Notes: generated by a model from the sequence alone, not told the origin. DNA of 64,000 nucleotides from an uncultured Gammaproteobacteria bacterium (GCA_937139475.1 CAKZQF010000008.1:1-64000), one strand, 5' to 3'; positions 30,086 through 40,112 are shown, numbered from the stretch's first letter. A program made the numbers and translations.

Positions 30086-32251
30086 TTAGATTGCCTCTAA
30101 ACGTGCGTAAGCGACCACTAACCATTTGCAGCCGATGTCATCGAATGATACTTCAACACGGGATTGGGCACCGCTGCCTTCATAATTAATAATTGTTCCT
30201 TGACCAAACTTAGTGTGGTTAACTCGCTGGCCTAAAGTTAATCCAGTCTCATTAAATTGCTCGGTACTTTGGTTAAAGCGGTTAAACTGGGTGGGTCTTG
30301 AAACCTGAGTCGTTAGCCGGATTTCTTCAACATATTCCGCGGGGATTTCTCGAATAAATCGCGACGGTTTATGAAACTTCTCCTGACCATATAAACGACG
30401 TGATTCTGCATAGCTAATCACTAACTTGTTCATCGCACGTGTTATTCCGACATAAGCTAAGCGACGTTCTTCTTCTAGTTTGTCTGGCTCTTCCATGGTT
30501 CGCATACTTGGAAACATGCCTTCTTCCACGCCCGCGATAAGCACCATTGGGAACTCTAGGCCCTTTGAGCTGTGCATCGTCATTAGCTGCACGGCGTCAT
30601 CGTACTCATCAGCCTGTGATTCGCCAGCTTCTAGCGCGGCATGTGATAAAAACGCATTAAGCTCAGTCATTTCCTCTGCTTCTTCGGGCACCACAAAGTC
30701 GCCCAAAGCGGTCAACAGCTGATCTAAGTTTTCAATACGATCTTGGGCGCGGTCACCTTTTTCAGCCAAATACATGGTTTTTAGACCTGAATGATTAATA
30801 ACAAAATCAGCCATGTTACGCAGGTTCATTTCAACACTGTCATCTTCGAGTTGGTTGATCAGTGAAATAAAGCCATTAATAGCATTCGCTGCTCTTCCTG
30901 TGAGGATTTTATCGCGGATAAGTAACTTGCTTACTTGCCACAGTGTCATCCCTTGTTGGCGGGCATTTTGGCGTAATTTTTCAAGTGTGGTAGCACCAAT
31001 GCCGCGGGCAGGGGTGTTAACAACACGCTCGAAAGCCGCATCATCGTCACGGTTTGCCATTAGGCGTAAGTAGCCCAAAGTGTCTTTAATTTCTAAGCGA
31101 TCGTAGAAGCGTAACCCGCCATAAATGCGATAAGGTAGTTGTTGGGAAAGTAATGCTTCCTCAATAACACGTGATTGCGCGTTTGAGCGATATAAGATAG
31201 CAACTTCTTCAAGATTGCCCCCCTGATCTTGCCACTCTTTAATTTTATTGCTGATAAATCGTGCTTCATCAAGCTCATTAAAGGCAGCATACAGTGAAAT
31301 AGGGTCGCCTTTATTACCTTCCGTCCAAAGCTTTTTGCCTAAACGAGCACTGTTATTAACAATCACTGCATTGGCCGCTTCAAGAATTGTTTCAGTCGAG
31401 CGGTAGTTTTGTTCTAGTTTAATGGTCCGTGCGGTTGGGTAATCGGTTAAGAAGCGTTGTAGGTTCTCAACTTTAGCACCGCGCCAACCATAAATAGACT
31501 GGTCATCATCGCCTACAATCATAAGGTTATTATTTGCGCCAGCGAGCATTTTTACCCATGCATATTGAATGTTATTGGTATCTTGAAACTCGTCCACCAA
31601 AATATTAGTAAAGCGACGCTGGTAGTGCGCTAGCACCTGTGGGTTATTGAGCCACAATTCATGGGCTCGTAATAATAATTCGGCAAAATCGACCAAACCA
31701 GCGCGATCGCAGGCATCTTGATATGTTTGGTAAAGGTCGCGTAACTTGGTTTCATACTGATCGCCGTAGGTTTCAATATGCTTAGGGCGTAGCCCTTCAT
31801 CTTTGTGGTTATTGATATAGGACTGCACTTGGCGCGGTGGATAGGTTTTCTCATCCAAATTCATGCTTTTTAGAATACGCTTTAGCATTCTAAATTGATC
31901 ATCTGAATCGATTACTTGAAAGTTTTCTGGTAGCTTCGCTTCACTATAGTGCATGCGCAATAAGCGATGTGCGATACCGTGAAATGTACCAATCCACATT
32001 TTTCCTAATTGATCGCCCAGCAAGCTTTCAATCCGGTAACGCATTTCTTTTGCAGCTTTATTGGTAAAGGTTACTGCAAGAATGGAAAAACGAGAATGCT
32101 GTTCAACGGATAACAACCAAGCGATTCGATGAACCAATACCCGGGTTTTACCACTACCTGCGCCCGCAAGAACTAATTGGCTCCCTGGAGGCGCCGCAAC
32201 AGCATCACGCTGCTTTTCGTTTAAACCATCGAGTAAAAGAGAGATATCCAT
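30086..32251 (-). CDS. uvrD: DNA helicase II (UvrD)
   Basis: 721 residues (E. coli 720). SF1A helicase motifs: I (LAGAGSGKTRVLVHR), II (LVDEFQDTNNIQYAW), III (VGDDDQSIYGWRGA), IV (LEQNYRST), V and VI (LMTMHSSKGLEF, RRLAYVGITRA). C-terminal Tudor-like domain that contacts RNA polymerase (GTIINYEGSGAQSRVEVSF). It acts in nucleotide excision and mismatch repair. It heads a likely uvrD-gst-ugpQ transcript. Confidence 0.97.
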   Translation of the reverse strand: MDISLLLDGLNEKQRDAVAAPPGSQLVLAGAGSGKTRVLVHRIAWLLSVEQHSRFSILAVTFTNKAAKEMRYRIESLLGDQLGKMWIGTFHGIAHRLLRMHYSEAKLPENFQVIDSDDQFRMLKRILKSMNLDEKTYPPRQVQSYINNHKDEGLRPKHIETYGDQYETKLRDLYQTYQDACDRAGLVDFAELLLRAHELWLNNPQVLAHYQRRFTNILVDEFQDTNNIQYAWVKMLAGANNNLMIVGDDDQSIYGWRGAKVENLQRFLTDYPTARTIKLEQNYRSTETILEAANAVIVNNSARLGKKLWTEGNKGDPISLYAAFNELDEARFISNKIKEWQDQGGNLEEVAILYRSNAQSRVIEEALLSQQLPYRIYGGLRFYDRLEIKDTLGYLRLMANRDDDAAFERVVNTPARGIGATTLEKLRQNARQQGMTLWQVSKLLIRDKILTGRAANAINGFISLINQLEDDSVEMNLRNMADFVINHSGLKTMYLAEKGDRAQDRIENLDQLLTALGDFVVPEEAEEMTELNAFLSHAALEAGESQADEYDDAVQLMTMHSSKGLEFPMVLIAGVEEGMFPSMRTMEEPDKLEEERRLAYVGITRAMNKLVISYAESRRLYGQEKFHKPSRFIREIPAEYVEEIRLTTQVSRPTQFNRFNQSTEQFNETGLTLGQRVNHTKFGQGTIINYEGSGAQSRVEVSFDDIGCKWLVVAYARLEAI

Positions 32252-32816
32252 AGCAAATTAGTTCTTGAGTGATAAAGATGCGCCATTATAGCAAATACTG
32301 TATGTAAATACACCTCTTGAGTGGCTATCAAGCATTACCACTTACTGGATATGCTAGCTAACGTTGCACTAGAATCTGGCACTAGCCTCAGCAAACGCAT
32401 CCAATTTAGAATTCAAACAGCCAATCAAGTCAAACTATGTTGATGTTGGCTATTGCTGTTTGAAAAATTTTATTTCACTTTTATTGTTGATTGTTTTAAT
32501 TCCCCAAACGATGGGTGTCGTAATTTTTAGTTAGTCCTAGTGGTCAATTCAAATTTGTAAAATACCTGTAGCTTAGTATCTAAACGCTGGCGTACTTAGC
32601 ACTTTGCTTGGCCGTCTTGTTTGAAGTTTTTACTTAAAGCGTTGCTCTGTGCAAGTGTAATTCATTATAACTTAGGTGCCTCTGTTTAAAATGTTGTTCT
32701 TCTAGCACTAGCTACTCAACTGGTTGTACCTGTCTGTTTTTTAAGATATAAGATTCATTGCATGTAAATAGCATGCTCGTTAAAAATAAAATAATAATTA
32801 AAAAGAGGGCATTAGA
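32252..32816. other. Long intergenic region before the lipase gene
   Basis: 565 bp between divergent uvrD and lipase genes. One inverted repeat stands out: CAAACAGCCAA (32414-32424) against TTGG and CTGTTTG (to 32462), followed by an A/T tract. No convincing small gene. A TATAAG-like -10 near 32745 could serve the lipase, but its -35 is unclear. Confidence 0.5.
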
Positions 32817-33803
32817 ATGCTTAAACGAACCTATTTAATGGCATGCTCGCTCATGCTAGTCATTGTTACTTTGGCTCAGCCTGTCTGGGCAGATACATCC
32901 GGAAAAACAAAACACCCTATCGTTCTGGTACATGGACTATCAGGATTTGATAGTGCGCTTGCCGACTATTTCTACGGTGTAAATAACGCACTATCTTCTG
33001 TTGGTGCGCTTGACGTTTACACGCCGCAGCTCACAGGGTATGAAAGCAGTGAAGTAAGAGGGGAGCAGTTGCTTAGCTACCTTGAAGAATTAAGCGCGGT
33101 GACAGGGGCTGAAAAATTTAACTTAATTGGCCATTCACAAGGAGGCCTTGACGCTAGGTATGTTGCCTCTGTCCGCCCAAACCTAATTGCATCGGTAACA
33201 TCTGTCGGCTCACCACATTTTGGCTCAGAGACAGCGGATGTTATCAAAGACTCACCACTTGAAAGCGTTACGCTTGGAATAGGCAATGCGGTCGGTGCAT
33301 TTTTAGCTGCTTTTACTAATGATGACCAACAATCAAACGCGATGGGGAGTCTCGAAGCATTGAACTCTGTGGACGCAGCGGTGTTCAATTCGAAGTACCC
33401 AGAGGGGTTACGTCAAGGTGCGTGTAGGGTAACACCGACATACAACGCTGGTTCTTGGTGGTGGCCTAATTGGGTTGCTGATTATTCAGTAAATGATGGC
33501 GATCATCAGGTTAATGGGGTGTCGTACTATTCTTGGACAGGTACTTATAATCCAGCTTTTGATTCTAATGTCTTAGATTTAGCGGATGGCTTATTATCAG
33601 TCACGTACTGGACCATTAGTGAAGCAAATGATGGCCTGGTCGGTCGTTGTTCAACCCATTTAGGTAAAGTAATCCGCGATGATTATACGATGAATCATGC
33701 AGACGAAATTAATGGCATGTTTGGATTGCGTGGCCTTTGGAGCACTAACCCGTTACAACTTTATAAAGCGCACGCCCAACGATTAAAAGCTGCCGGTCTA
33801 TAA
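32817..33803 (+). CDS. Secreted triacylglycerol lipase, foldase-dependent family I
   Basis: 328 residues with a signal peptide (cleavage after VWA near 25). Alpha/beta hydrolase: oxyanion strand IVLVHGL, nucleophile Ser107 in GHSQGG, acid Asp272 (ANDGLVG) and His294 (MNHADEI). Cys203 and Cys278 match the disulfide of Pseudomonas lipases. Such lipases need a dedicated foldase and leave by type II secretion; the foldase gene follows 17 bp later. The length, slightly over 300 residues, fits subfamily I.1/I.2. Confidence 0.93.
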   Translation: MLKRTYLMACSLMLVIVTLAQPVWADTSGKTKHPIVLVHGLSGFDSALADYFYGVNNALSSVGALDVYTPQLTGYESSEVRGEQLLSYLEELSAVTGAEKFNLIGHSQGGLDARYVASVRPNLIASVTSVGSPHFGSETADVIKDSPLESVTLGIGNAVGAFLAAFTNDDQQSNAMGSLEALNSVDAAVFNSKYPEGLRQGACRVTPTYNAGSWWWPNWVADYSVNDGDHQVNGVSYYSWTGTYNPAFDSNVLDLADGLLSVTYWTISEANDGLVGRCSTHLGKVIRDDYTMNHADEINGMFGLRGLWSTNPLQLYKAHAQRLKAAGL

Positions 33804-33820
33804 GTCTAGAGGAGAAATCA

Positions 33821-34855
33821 GTGAAAGTTGTTGCGATAGGTATCAGTGTGTTAATGCTCTCTTTAATTGCTTCTCAATGGATTAAAGACGAGCGAACTAT
33901 TACGCTTGAGGAATTAGTGCCGAGCTTTGAGCAAGGCAAAGGATTGAAACCAGAGCAAGTAAACGCACTGGTATCGTCGCAACCTTTAACCGTCACAACG
34001 CAAGTAGAGAAGGCCTTACCCAGCTCATTGCGTGGCTTGAGAGAGCCATCGGCGCTCGATATTTCGGCTGATGGCTTGCTTATCATTAATAGCAAAATAA
34101 TTGGCTTGTTTGATTTCTATCTCGCCGCAACGGGTGAAGAAGCGCTATCCGATATCGCGATTCGGGTGAATGGTCATCTTACTAACTCACTACCGCCGAA
34201 AGCTGCTAAGCAAGCACAGCGGATATTTGAGAATTATGTACAGTATTTAAACCAAGTGACCATGCTTAAAGAGCGATATCAACAAAGTGCTTCGACTTTA
34301 GAATCTATTGTTATGGCGAAACAGGAGATTAGCGATATTAGGTCGCAGTATTTTTCTGATCAAATGATTGAGTCGTTTTGGGGGAAGAGCGATCAATACG
34401 AGCAGTATATGTTGAGTGTTGTTGCACTAAATAAAGACAAAGACTTAACACCAGAACAAAAACTTTACGCATTGGAGCATATTAATGCACAAGCTCCATT
34501 ATGGTTAATCACACAACGAGCCAAGGCAAATAAACTCAATGAATATCGTCAGCGCTATAAAGAAATGGAGGCAGAAGGAGCAGATAAAGTGCAATTGAAT
34601 GAGTTTGCCTATGCTCAGTTTGGTGATCAAGCTGCTCAGCGGCTAAGTGCCTTACAAGAAACCAGAGATAATTGGGAAGCAAAACTTGCGCAATACCGCA
34701 TTCAACTGGATACCATTGTGGAGGCTACTGACTCACAAGCAGTACGCAATCAGCAGATCGTTGAGCTTCGGGATAGCTATTTTAATGCTAATGAGCGTAA
34801 ACGAGTTGATGTGTTAGACCGAAAATACCTAGCTCAATCACAAAGAACGCTATAA
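33821..34855 (+). CDS. Lipase-specific foldase (Lif)
   Basis: 344 residues. An N-terminal membrane anchor (about 1-20, KVVAIGISVLMLSLIASQW) leaves the helical chaperone domain in the periplasm. The family motif RxxFDY-F/C-LSAxGE appears as IGLFDFYLAATGE (94-106): the leading Arg is Ile94, Tyr is Phe99 and Ser is Ala102. The rest (long glutamine-rich helices) fits the lipase clamp. GAGG lies before GTG/ATG at 33821. It is paired with the lipase gene and is probably co-transcribed. Confidence 0.9.
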   Translation: MKVVAIGISVLMLSLIASQWIKDERTITLEELVPSFEQGKGLKPEQVNALVSSQPLTVTTQVEKALPSSLRGLREPSALDISADGLLIINSKIIGLFDFYLAATGEEALSDIAIRVNGHLTNSLPPKAAKQAQRIFENYVQYLNQVTMLKERYQQSASTLESIVMAKQEISDIRSQYFSDQMIESFWGKSDQYEQYMLSVVALNKDKDLTPEQKLYALEHINAQAPLWLITQRAKANKLNEYRQRYKEMEAEGADKVQLNEFAYAQFGDQAAQRLSALQETRDNWEAKLAQYRIQLDTIVEATDSQAVRNQQIVELRDSYFNANERKRVDVLDRKYLAQSQRTL

Positions 34856-34862
34856 AAAAGGC

Positions 34863-34889
34863 AAAAAAAACCGGACTAAAAAGTCCGGT
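34863..34889 (-). terminator. Rho-independent terminator on the minus strand, downstream of polA
   Basis: ACCGGACT and AGTCCGGT pair around a 4-base loop; on the minus strand they are followed by eight T. It lies about 140 bp beyond the polA stop, so it ends either the polA message or a short RNA in that gap. Confidence 0.85.
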
Positions 34890-35027
34890 AAACAAGGAGT
34901 AATAATAGAGAGATAAAACTTAACTACATTACATTAGTCAGCATGGTTCTCGATTAGTTCAAATAAAGTTGATCTTTTTTTGATCTTTTTTATTTTCCTT
35001 ATTATTTAAAGGGCTTAGCACGCTAAT

Positions 35028-37820
35028 TTAGTGAGCTTGTTGCCAGTTTTCACCAAAGCCCGCTTCGGCGATTAGAGGCACGTCAAGGTCTGCTGCTTTG
35101 GCCATTAGCGCTTGCACGTCATTGCAAAATTGTTCAACACAATCTTCTTTGACCTCAAAAATCAACTCATCGTGCACTTGCATAACCATTTTAGCCAAGT
35201 CATCGGGTTGTTCACTCAACCAGTTGCTAACCAGAATCATCGCCTTTTTAATTATATCCGCCGCCGTGCCTTGCATTGGCGCATTGATTGCTGCGCGCTC
35301 TGCTGCTTTACGACGCGCACCATTGCGGGCATTAATATCATTTAAGTACAAGCGGCGACCGTCTAGTGTCTCTACGTATCCTTTATCAGCAGCAACTGTG
35401 CGAGTGTCTTCCATGTATTGCAAAACGCCCGGATATTTGTCGAAGTAGCTATCCATATATTGCTGAGCTAGGCCACGTGGAATATCGAGTTGTTTAGATA
35501 AGCCAAATGCTGACATGCCATAGATCAAACCAAAGTTTACTGCTTTAGCGCTGCGACGTTGATCGCTGGTTACTTCATCAAATGGTGTGTTAAATACTTC
35601 TGATGCAGTGGCTTTATGGATATCTAGGTCGTTGGCAAAGGCCGTTAACAGTCCTTTATCTTGAGATAGGTGAGCCATAATTCGTAATTCGATTTGACTA
35701 TAATCTATCGCTACAATTTTATATCCCTGCGGCGCAATAAAGGCTTGGCGAATGCGTTTACCCTCCTCGCTTCGGATAGGAATATTTTGCAGGTTAGGAT
35801 CGGTCGATGATAGACGACCTGTAGCGGTCACAGCTTGATGGTAGCTAGTATGCACGCGGCCAGTCTTGGCATTGATCATGAGCGGAAGCTTGTCAGTATA
35901 GGTCGACTTCAGTTTGGTTAAGCTACGGTATTCTAAGATTGTCTTTGGCAGCTCATAATCATGTGCTAGTTCTTGCAATACTTCTTCATTGGTCGACGGT
36001 GCGCCTTTGGGAGTTTTCTTAAGAACCGGTAGGTTCATCTTTTCTTCGCTAAACAATATATCCTGCAATTGTTTCGTTGAACCTAGCTTAAATTCCTCGC
36101 CAGCGAGTTTCCAGGCTTGTTGCTCAAGCTCATCGATGCGAATGGCCAGCTCACCACTCTGTGCTGTTAACATCATGTCGTCAATCAAGACACCAGTACG
36201 TTCCATATCGGAGAGTACCGTTAACAATGGCATTTCAATGTCATTAAATAGGGGTAATAGGCTTGGCTCATCGGCCAATTTTTGAATTAAGTTATCGTGT
36301 AGGCGTAGCGTAACATCAGCATCTTCTGCTGCATATGGTGCTGCGTCGGCGATTTTAATTTGATTGAAAGTAAGCTGTTTGGCACCTTTACCGGCAATAT
36401 CTTCAAAATGTGTGGTGTTATGACCAAGGTATTTTAAGGCCAAAGCATCCATATTATGTTTAACTGCAGTTGAGTTAAATACATAGGATTCGAGCATGGT
36501 GTCGTGACTGATACCTGCAAGTGTAATGTCATAGTTGGCCAATACATTGCGATCGTATTTAAGGTTTTGACCAACCTTTCGCTGTGTCTCGCTTTCTAAT
36601 AACGGCTTGAATTTTTCCAGGGCAACATCGCGGTTAATTTGTCTAGGGGCCTCATCATAGTCGTGAGCTAGCGGCAGATATGCGGCTTCAAACTCTTCAT
36701 CAGCAGTTTTTATTGCGAACGACATACCAACAATTTCAGCGGCCATATAGTCTAGGCTGGTGGTTTCTAGGTCAAATGAAAACAACTCTGCTGATTCAAG
36801 TTTCCTAATCCACTGATTAAGCTGACCTAAAGTATAGATCACTGGGTAGTTTGTTTTGGTTGAGCTCGTTGCTGCCGGGGCAGTAGCCTCTGTATTGCCA
36901 TTTGAGGCTGCGCCTTTGCCTGCGGCGAGTGGATTATTTCCATCTAGCGCTTCAGCGAGCCAACGTTTAAATTCCAACTGGCTAAGTAGCTCAATAATTT
37001 GCGCTTGATCGGCTTCGCCCATGACAAAATCACTGTGGCCCTGCTCAAGTTCAACATCCAGTTTTATGGTGGCTAATTGATACGACAGTCTTGCCATTTC
37101 CTCATGTTCAACCATACGCTTACCAATCGTCTTGGCGCCACGAAAACTTAAGGTCGCCAGTTTATCGATATTTTCATAGATATCGTTGATGCTACCAATG
37201 CCTTGCAGCATACCAAGCGCTGTCTTTTCACCAACCTTGGGTACGCCAGGAATGTTATCAGAACTATCACCCATTAAGCCCAAGAAATCGATGATTAGTT
37301 CAGGTGGAACACCGAACTTTTCCTTAACGCCTTCGGGATCTAAAATAGTATTGGTCATCGTATTAATGAGCGTTGTGTTGTCATCAACCAGCTGAGCCAT
37401 ATCTTTATCGCCAGTACTAATTAGCGTGTGAATACCTTGTTTACTAGCAGCCGTTGACAAGGTTCCGATAACATCGTCCGCCTCTACTCCTGGGATAGAT
37501 ATTAACGGAATACCCATTGCTTTGATAAGCTTGTGCAGGGGCTCTATTTGTCCCCGTAAGTCATCCGGCATAGGCGGGCGATTCGCCTTGTATTCACTAT
37601 ACATTTCATTGCGAAAGGTTGGGCCTTTGGCATCAAATACCACCACCATATTAGTCGGGTGGTATTGATTAATGAGGCTGCGAAGCATGTTAATAACACC
37701 ATAGACTGCGCCAGTCGCTTCACCTTTTGAATTGGTCAGGTGCGGTGGTGCATAAAAAGCACGGAATAAATAAGATGATCCGTCGACTAATACGAATGGG
37801 TTTTCTTTTACTGTGGCCAT
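35028..37820 (-). CDS. polA: DNA polymerase I
   Basis: 930 residues (E. coli 928). Three parts: a 5' nuclease (about 1-290, with [11 protein letters not shown] and GEKTALGML); a 3'-5' exonuclease (about 325-520) with the DxE pair in [11 protein letters not shown], so proofreading looks intact; and the polymerase (about 525-930) with motif [15 protein letters not shown], the O-helix [16 protein letters not shown] and motif [12 protein letters not shown]. It fills gaps and removes RNA primers. Confidence 0.98.
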   Translation of the reverse strand: MATVKENPFVLVDGSSYLFRAFYAPPHLTNSKGEATGAVYGVINMLRSLINQYHPTNMVVVFDAKGPTFRNEMYSEYKANRPPMPDDLRGQIEPLHKLIKAMGIPLISIPGVEADDVIGTLSTAASKQGIHTLISTGDKDMAQLVDDNTTLINTMTNTILDPEGVKEKFGVPPELIIDFLGLMGDSSDNIPGVPKVGEKTALGMLQGIGSINDIYENIDKLATLSFRGAKTIGKRMVEHEEMARLSYQLATIKLDVELEQGHSDFVMGEADQAQIIELLSQLEFKRWLAEALDGNNPLAAGKGAASNGNTEATAPAATSSTKTNYPVIYTLGQLNQWIRKLESAELFSFDLETTSLDYMAAEIVGMSFAIKTADEEFEAAYLPLAHDYDEAPRQINRDVALEKFKPLLESETQRKVGQNLKYDRNVLANYDITLAGISHDTMLESYVFNSTAVKHNMDALALKYLGHNTTHFEDIAGKGAKQLTFNQIKIADAAPYAAEDADVTLRLHDNLIQKLADEPSLLPLFNDIEMPLLTVLSDMERTGVLIDDMMLTAQSGELAIRIDELEQQAWKLAGEEFKLGSTKQLQDILFSEEKMNLPVLKKTPKGAPSTNEEVLQELAHDYELPKTILEYRSLTKLKSTYTDKLPLMINAKTGRVHTSYHQAVTATGRLSSTDPNLQNIPIRSEEGKRIRQAFIAPQGYKIVAIDYSQIELRIMAHLSQDKGLLTAFANDLDIHKATASEVFNTPFDEVTSDQRRSAKAVNFGLIYGMSAFGLSKQLDIPRGLAQQYMDSYFDKYPGVLQYMEDTRTVAADKGYVETLDGRRLYLNDINARNGARRKAAERAAINAPMQGTAADIIKKAMILVSNWLSEQPDDLAKMVMQVHDELIFEVKEDCVEQFCNDVQALMAKAADLDVPLIAEAGFGENWQQAH

Positions 37821-37964
37821 AATTTTATCGTGCTCTTGTTATATTGGGGCGTATAAAGATGGTGAGATGGGGCATATTAACATGGCTAATTTATGGCGGT
37901 TAATATTGTTTGTATTGATTGCTCAAATAATATTCAAAATAGTGTGTGGCGCAGTTAAAATTTC

Positions 37965-37973
37965 TGTGGATAA
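37965..37973 (-). promoter_or_regulatory. DnaA box (perfect) upstream of polA
   Basis: TGTGGATAA on the + strand is the exact complement of the R1 box TTATCCACA. It lies about 145 bp upstream of the polA start in AT-rich DNA. Confidence 0.6.
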
Positions 37974-38096
37974 CTCTGTGAAGTAAAAAATGAATTGAAA
38001 AAACAAGATCGCTAGAAACTCAGAATATTAATTCTAAGTTGTTGAAAATGTTTGTTTTAGGGAGTTGACTTAAAAAACATCCATTATTTTTATTTT

Positions 38097-38105
38097 TGTG
38101 GATAA
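38097..38105 (-). promoter_or_regulatory. Second perfect DnaA box, same orientation
   Basis: TGTGGATAA again, 132 bp from the first and in the same orientation, between polA and elbB. Confidence 0.6.
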
Positions 38106-38330
38106 TCAGTCCAAGTTGGCACGGGGTTTGCCGATAAGGCGAATCTCGTAGCACCACAAAAAATTCGAACAAAAAAGAATCAGGGAGGTTGATTACGCTA
38201 CCTTTTTTTGATCGGAGCGTTAATTTACCAGATTCGATTTTTTTTACTAGTGTTTATTCTAAAAAGATCACTATTAATCGATCTTTTTTTACTGCAAACT
38301 GATCCAATCGATCTTTTAAAGGAAATAATA

Positions 38331-38978
38331 ATGAAAAATGTTGCAGTTATTTTAGCTGGATGTGGTGTGTATGATGGTGCCGAATTGCATGAGAGTGTGC
38401 TTACTTTATTAGCCTTAGCTAAAGGCGGAGCGAAAGTACAATGCTTTGCTCCTGATATTGAACAAGCTCACGTAGTGAATCATTTAACCGGAGAAGAACA
38501 GGAGCAATCACGCAATGTACTTGTTGAGTCGGCTAGAGTAGCTCGCGGTGAAGTGCGGCCCTTGTCTGAACTGCATGCCGATGACTTTGACGCGCTGGTG
38601 GTGCCTGGTGGTTTTGGCGCGGCTAAAAATCTATCTGACTTTGCTTTTAATGGCACCGATAGTGTGGTCGAGTCGAGCGTGCTTGCGGCAACTCAATCAT
38701 TTGCAAAGCTAAACAAACCGGCGGCTTATTTATGTATTGCGCCTGCGATGCTGCCAAACATTTACGGTAAAGGGATCAAGTTAACGATTGGTAATGATCC
38801 TGATACTGCTGCAGCAATAGTCGCAATGGGAGGAGAGCACATTAATTGCTGCGTCGATCAGTTTGTTTATGATCCCAAGCACAATGTTTTATCAACTCCA
38901 GCGTATATGTTGGCTGAGAATATTGCACAGGCAGCTGATGGTATTGATAAAACGATTGAAAAATTATTGAGTTTGTAA
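38331..38978 (+). CDS. elbB: ElbB, DJ-1/PfpI-superfamily glyoxalase
   Basis: 215 residues from the ATG at 38331 (AAAGGAAA upstream). The frame is open back to 38208, but family sequence begins MKNVAVILAGCGVYDGAELHE. The nucleophile-elbow cysteine lies in AAYLCIAPAMLPN, and FDALVVPGGFGAAKNLSDFA is typical. E. coli ElbB has glyoxalase activity and was linked to isoprenoid synthesis. Confidence 0.93.
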   Translation: MKNVAVILAGCGVYDGAELHESVLTLLALAKGGAKVQCFAPDIEQAHVVNHLTGEEQEQSRNVLVESARVARGEVRPLSELHADDFDALVVPGGFGAAKNLSDFAFNGTDSVVESSVLAATQSFAKLNKPAAYLCIAPAMLPNIYGKGIKLTIGNDPDTAAAIVAMGGEHINCCVDQFVYDPKHNVLSTPAYMLAENIAQAADGIDKTIEKLLSL

Positions 38979-38984
38979 CGAGGC

Positions 38985-39161
38985 AAAAAAAGAGGCCGCA
39001 CAAGACGGCCTTAAAAATAGCAATGTGAGCAATAGTCGTTTGTGCTCTTTGGCTAATTAACCGGATAAATAGCTAGTTAGCCGCCGAGTACGAGACATCA
39101 AATACTAATAACACACTAAATTATTAGTAGTCTCTGTCAGGAGATACGTTCCGTAAAACGT
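38985..39161 (-). ncRNA. ryhB: RyhB-like iron-stress small RNA
   Basis: On the minus strand a sigma70 promoter overlapped by a Fur box drives a region of about 175 nt with no reading frame. It ends in a terminator: AAGGCCG, 7-base loop, CGGCCTC, then seven T (38985-39012). Just before the terminator it contains ATTGCTCACATTGCT (complement of 39019-39033), the same 15 bases as the mRNA-pairing core of E. coli RyhB. RyhB is made when Fur lacks iron and, with Hfq, represses messages for iron-using proteins. The transcript ends are inferred. Confidence 0.8.
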
Positions 39162-39163
39162 AC

Positions 39164-39182
39164 GCTAATAATAATCATTCTC
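39164..39182. promoter_or_regulatory. Fur box
   Basis: GCTAATAATAATCATTCTC matches the 19-bp Fur consensus at 16 positions by my count. It overlaps the -10 of the RyhB-like gene, so iron-loaded Fur should repress it. It may also influence the gene starting at 39327. Confidence 0.75.
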
Positions 39183-39197
39183 ATTACGATTGGTCAA
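39168..39197 (-). promoter_or_regulatory. Promoter of the RyhB-like RNA
   Basis: Minus strand TTGACC, 18 bp, TATTAT (plus-strand 39192-39197 and 39168-39173), with an A/T-rich stretch upstream that could act as an UP element. Confidence 0.7.
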
Positions 39198-39326
39198 GTG
39201 TTTTCTGACATTAATATTAATTATTTTAATTTTTTGACAAATTAGGTATATAGTTTATTCGTTATGTCAGTGAATTATCGGCTTTTTCTGGCAAATAAAC
39301 TCATATGAAATTAGATAGGAACAACG

Positions 39327-39641
39327 ATGTTAATTACCAATACCGAAGAAATTGCAGGGAAGTCCATAGATAATTGTTTTGGTGTTGTATCCGGAAGTAC
39401 GGTACGCACTAAGCATGTAGGGCGGGACATCATGGCAGGATTGAAAAATCTTGTTGGTGGTGAGTTGGTTGGTTACACGGAGCTACTTAGTGAGGCTCGT
39501 GATGAAGCAATGGAGCGAATGAAGTTACAGGCCCAGAGTTTAGGTGCAAATGCAGTGGTTAATGTACGATTTTCCACGTCCTCAGTGACCGCTGGCGCAT
39601 CAGAAATCTATGTTTATGGTACTGCGGTTACGGTTGTATAG
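39327..39641 (+). CDS. YbjQ/UPF0145-family protein
   Basis: 104 residues, a complete YbjQ domain: LITNTEEIAGKSI at the start, VRTKHVGRDIMAGLKNLVGGE, then EAMERMKLQAQSLGANAVVN and a C-terminal beta strand. Structures show a pentameric fold; the name 'heavy-metal binding' is historical and the function is unknown. First of three genes spaced by 3 bp. A TTGACA at 39234 may be its -35. Confidence 0.88.
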   Translation: MLITNTEEIAGKSIDNCFGVVSGSTVRTKHVGRDIMAGLKNLVGGELVGYTELLSEARDEAMERMKLQAQSLGANAVVNVRFSTSSVTAGASEIYVYGTAVTVV

Positions 39642-39644
39642 GCG

Positions 39645-40109
39645 ATGGAAAATTATATTGAACCGTATTTGTTTCAGATATATTTTGCGATTGGGTTGGT
39701 TGTTGTTGGTTATGTATTTGGTCGGGTTGCTGAGCAACGGCACTTCAAGTCTATTATCAATCGGGAGGCGCAGCTAATAAATTTGGTGACCACCAACGGA
39801 AAAAAGCCTCTTGGCAGACTAGAAAATATTGAGCGCTGTGAATTGGCTACCGGCAGTGTAGTGATATCGGTTGATTACTTTAAACGTTTCGTGGCTTCTT
39901 TACGTCAATTATTTGGAGGGAATATCCACACCTATGAAACGCTGGTTGACCGTGCACGACGTGAAGCCGTGTTAAGGCTAAAAGAAGCACACCCTGATGC
40001 GACTCAGCTTATTAATCTACGCATTGAGACTTCTTCTATCTATAAAGGGCAGGGGAATCAAGTGGGTTCGGTTGAGGTACTGGCTTATGCAACCGCTATA
40101 TATACTTAG
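39645..40109 (+). CDS. Membrane-anchored YbjQ-like protein
   Basis: 154 residues. One N-terminal membrane helix (YLFQIYFAIGLVVVGYVFG) is followed by a YbjQ-like domain: VVISVDYFKRFVASLRQLFGG corresponds to the loop of the upstream protein, and VDRARREAVLRLKEA plus QLINLRIETSS to its helix and strand. It is thus a divergent, tethered paralogue of its neighbour. Function unknown. It lies 3 bp from the genes on both sides. Confidence 0.75.
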   Translation: MENYIEPYLFQIYFAIGLVVVGYVFGRVAEQRHFKSIINREAQLINLVTTNGKKPLGRLENIERCELATGSVVISVDYFKRFVASLRQLFGGNIHTYETLVDRARREAVLRLKEAHPDATQLINLRIETSSIYKGQGNQVGSVEVLAYATAIYT

Positions 40110-40112
40110 ACA

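Larger units (their letters stand above)
37821..38330. other. AT-rich region between divergent polA and elbB
   Basis: 510 bp containing two DnaA boxes and, near elbB, several GATCTTTT-type runs, including a hairpin AAAAAGATC/GATCTTTTT (38261-38288) followed by T's. Reading frames here, including an N-terminal extension of elbB, look non-coding. Promoters for both genes must lie here but are hard to pick in such AT-rich DNA. Confidence 0.55.
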
